From NCBI GenBank assembly GCA_004296775.1, contig RHGE01000015.1, positions 28,318 to 92,317 of the forward strand: DNA of 64,000 bases. The letters run 5' to 3'. The notes below the pieces were generated by a model. It saw only the letters and a list, made by a program, of their open reading frames with translations, was not told the DNA's origin and did no database searches. The position numbers and the translations under genes are program-made. Below, one piece after another: positions 62,988 through 64,000 of this stretch; positions within the stretch are counted from its first letter, which is position 1, and each line of letters starts with the position of its first letter. This stretch comes from Marinilabiliaceae bacterium JC017. GTDB taxonomy: Bacteria; Bacteroidota; Bacteroidia; Bacteroidales; Marinilabiliaceae.

Positions 62988-63650
62988 AACAGTAAGAGGA
63001 TCGATTTTTTTTACTTCATTTGAAATTGCTATCTGTGTTATTTATTAGATTATAAGTCATGTATTTTTAAAGTGCGTCCCATCTCGCCTAAGGCTCGCTG
63101 CCAGGCTTTCCACTGCTACTCCTCGCCCCATCGCACCAATCCATACCGTCGCTGTGGGGTATCCGTTGCAATCCTTGGCCGGGGCACCTGCATGGTCAAT
63201 GCGATCCTTGAACAAATCGTCTTCCCTGAACCATATACCTTATACCATGTACCCTTCATCCCATTATATATATACTCACTGCTCTCTGTCTATTTTTACT
63301 TTCTATCCTCCATCTTCTATTTTTTCCTTTCTCCCTTCTTGCTACCTGTCCATTTATAGCCTCTAATTTCTATCTTCTACCCTCTAACCCCCATCTTCCC
63401 CGAAAAATTAATCGCCCACTCCAATAGATACTTACCCATCTGGTGCATATTTCTTACCACAAACATTAGGAAACCCCAAAAATAGTCCGTTCTTTTGCAC
63501 CCGCTTTTCAAGGGAAGGGCACTACGCAAGGAGCGAAGAAATGACGTATTGAAACACCTTTTAAGAATGATATTCAGGGAGTAAGGAAACTTACAAAAAG
63601 CGCCTGAAAATTTAATTTCAAAAAGGTTTGGATAAACGAAAATAAAGCGC

Positions 63651-63658
63651 TTATTTTG
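63651..63658 (+). promoter_or_regulatory. upstream rRNA promoter-like block
   Basis: TTATTTTG is one mismatch from TAnnTTTG, with TTTG at 63627-63630 (20 nt upstream) as a -33 element. The following GCACCCGCTTTTC also occurs at about 63495-63510 after TTCTTTT, so a second, more distant block probably exists at 63488. Confidence 0.5.
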
Positions 63659-63819
63659 CACCCGCTTTTCGAACGAGAAAGCAGGCGCAGCAAGGGATTG
63701 TGAAGTCAAAGAAGACATATTGAGAACCACTTTTTGGAGGGTGTAGGTTGCAATTTCAGATTGCAACTAACACTGAAAAAAACTTCAAAAAAGATTAGGA
63801 TTTAGATTGAAAAATTGTT

Positions 63820-63827
63820 TATCTTTG
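63820..63827 (+). promoter_or_regulatory. main rRNA promoter motif
   Basis: TATCTTTG is an exact -7 match and is followed by CAGCCGCTTCTAA, similar to the two upstream blocks (GCACCCGCTTTTC). Its position, about 165 bp before 16S, fits the P1-type promoter of Bacteroidota rRNA operons. Confidence 0.65.
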
Positions 63828-63986
63828 CAGCCGCTTCTAATGGGAGGCTATAAAAAAGCATTCATTTATTGAATACGATATAGAACAACGTTCTTTGAAG
63901 AAATTGGAAATGTACCTATAAACACGAGGTAAGAGTAAATCATCGAGTCACGGGAATAGTTTGAAAGATATTTAAAATTTTCTTTT

Positions 63987-64000
63987 ACAACGAAGAGTTT
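63987..64000 (+). rRNA. rrs: 16S rRNA, first bases only (partial)
   Basis: The final bases ACAACGAAGAGTTT correspond to the start of bacterial 16S rRNA (E. coli AAATTGAAGAGTTTGATC). The leader before it contains CAACGTTCTTTGAAGAAATT, typical of Bacteroidota. The exact 5' end is estimated by alignment with E. coli. Confidence 0.85.

Larger units (their letters stand above)
62988..63986. other. rRNA upstream region
   Basis: Bases 63070-63215 are GC-rich and unlike the neighbours; I see no gene there. Bases 63230-63410 are C/T-rich low-complexity sequence. Bases 63470-63840 carry three similar promoter-like blocks, described separately. A leader of about 160 bp, with the CAACGTTCTTTGAAG part typical of Bacteroidota rRNA leaders, precedes 16S. 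Confidence 0.7.

Noticed and set aside
63072..63366. Two overlapping frames of 70-95 residues before the rRNA operon
   Set aside because: The GC-rich block followed by a C/T-rich tract gives odd protein composition in both frames and no family sign.
1..64000. tRNA genes
   Set aside because: I scanned by eye for T-loop and acceptor patterns on both strands and found none that I would support; a tRNAscan-SE run could still find one.

Overview
The window looks like a chromosome segment from a member of the Bacteroidota, most likely a Bacteroidales/Marinilabiliales-type marine or anaerobic organism. The reasons are promoter motifs of the TAnnTTTG type, no Shine-Dalgarno sequences, many lipoprotein leaders of the L-x-x-C type, and typical family genes: GH92 alpha-mannosidase, aminoacyl-histidine dipeptidase, Mpl, ROK glucokinase, a 4-hydroxybutyrate/acetyl-CoA CoA-transferase, DUF6146 and DUF5713. 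The last bases (about 63987-64000) are the 5' end of a 16S rRNA gene, so an rRNA operon starts at the right edge.

Layout. 1-2.6 kb: tail of a membrane protein, a repeat-rich spacer, and an AT-rich NucS/EndoMS-like nuclease. 2.6-16 kb: metabolism (metallo-beta-lactamase-fold hydrolase, Mpl, DUF4097 surface protein, CoA-transferase, SulP transporter, GH92, ROK kinase, outer-membrane-like protein). 16-22.9 kb: a TetR-TolC-HlyD-RND efflux operon. 22.9-24.8 kb: a gene-free stretch packed with tandem and dispersed repeats. 24.8-27.4 kb: mnmH and selD, which together place selenium in tRNA. 28-31.3 kb: AT-rich accessory genes of unknown function beside attC-like palindromes. 32-34.9 kb: pepD and an MFS transporter. 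35.4-36.8 kb: a micro-ORF, a small secreted protein and an orphan ExbD-like lipoprotein. 36.8-38.7 kb: another repeat-rich spacer. 38.7-43.5 kb: a compact AT-rich four-gene operon. 43.5-45.1 kb: SUKH and DUF5713 genes. 45.2-63 kb: core genes (GT39, EamA, a TerB/FHA/ABCG-like transporter, ppa, comM, gmhA, ion channel, mutL, two rhomboids, an EEP-family phosphatase). 63-64 kb: rRNA promoter region.

The most interesting item is the operon at 38707-43470: a calcineurin-like phosphoesterase, an ORC/CDC6-like AAA ATPase, a protein of unknown family with FEERS and VDYSSMPR motifs, and a Dam/D12-type adenine methyltransferase. The genes are separated by a few bases or overlap, and similar palindromic repeats lie on both sides. 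It resembles a restriction-modification-like or other anti-phage system, and I do not recognise it as a named one. Second-tier items are two paralogous micro-ORFs (28224 and 35402) with the same promoter block and a conserved DDDFG tail, a MITE-like 125-bp repeat family, exact 23-bp tandem arrays, and integron-cassette-like gene arrangements without a visible integrase.
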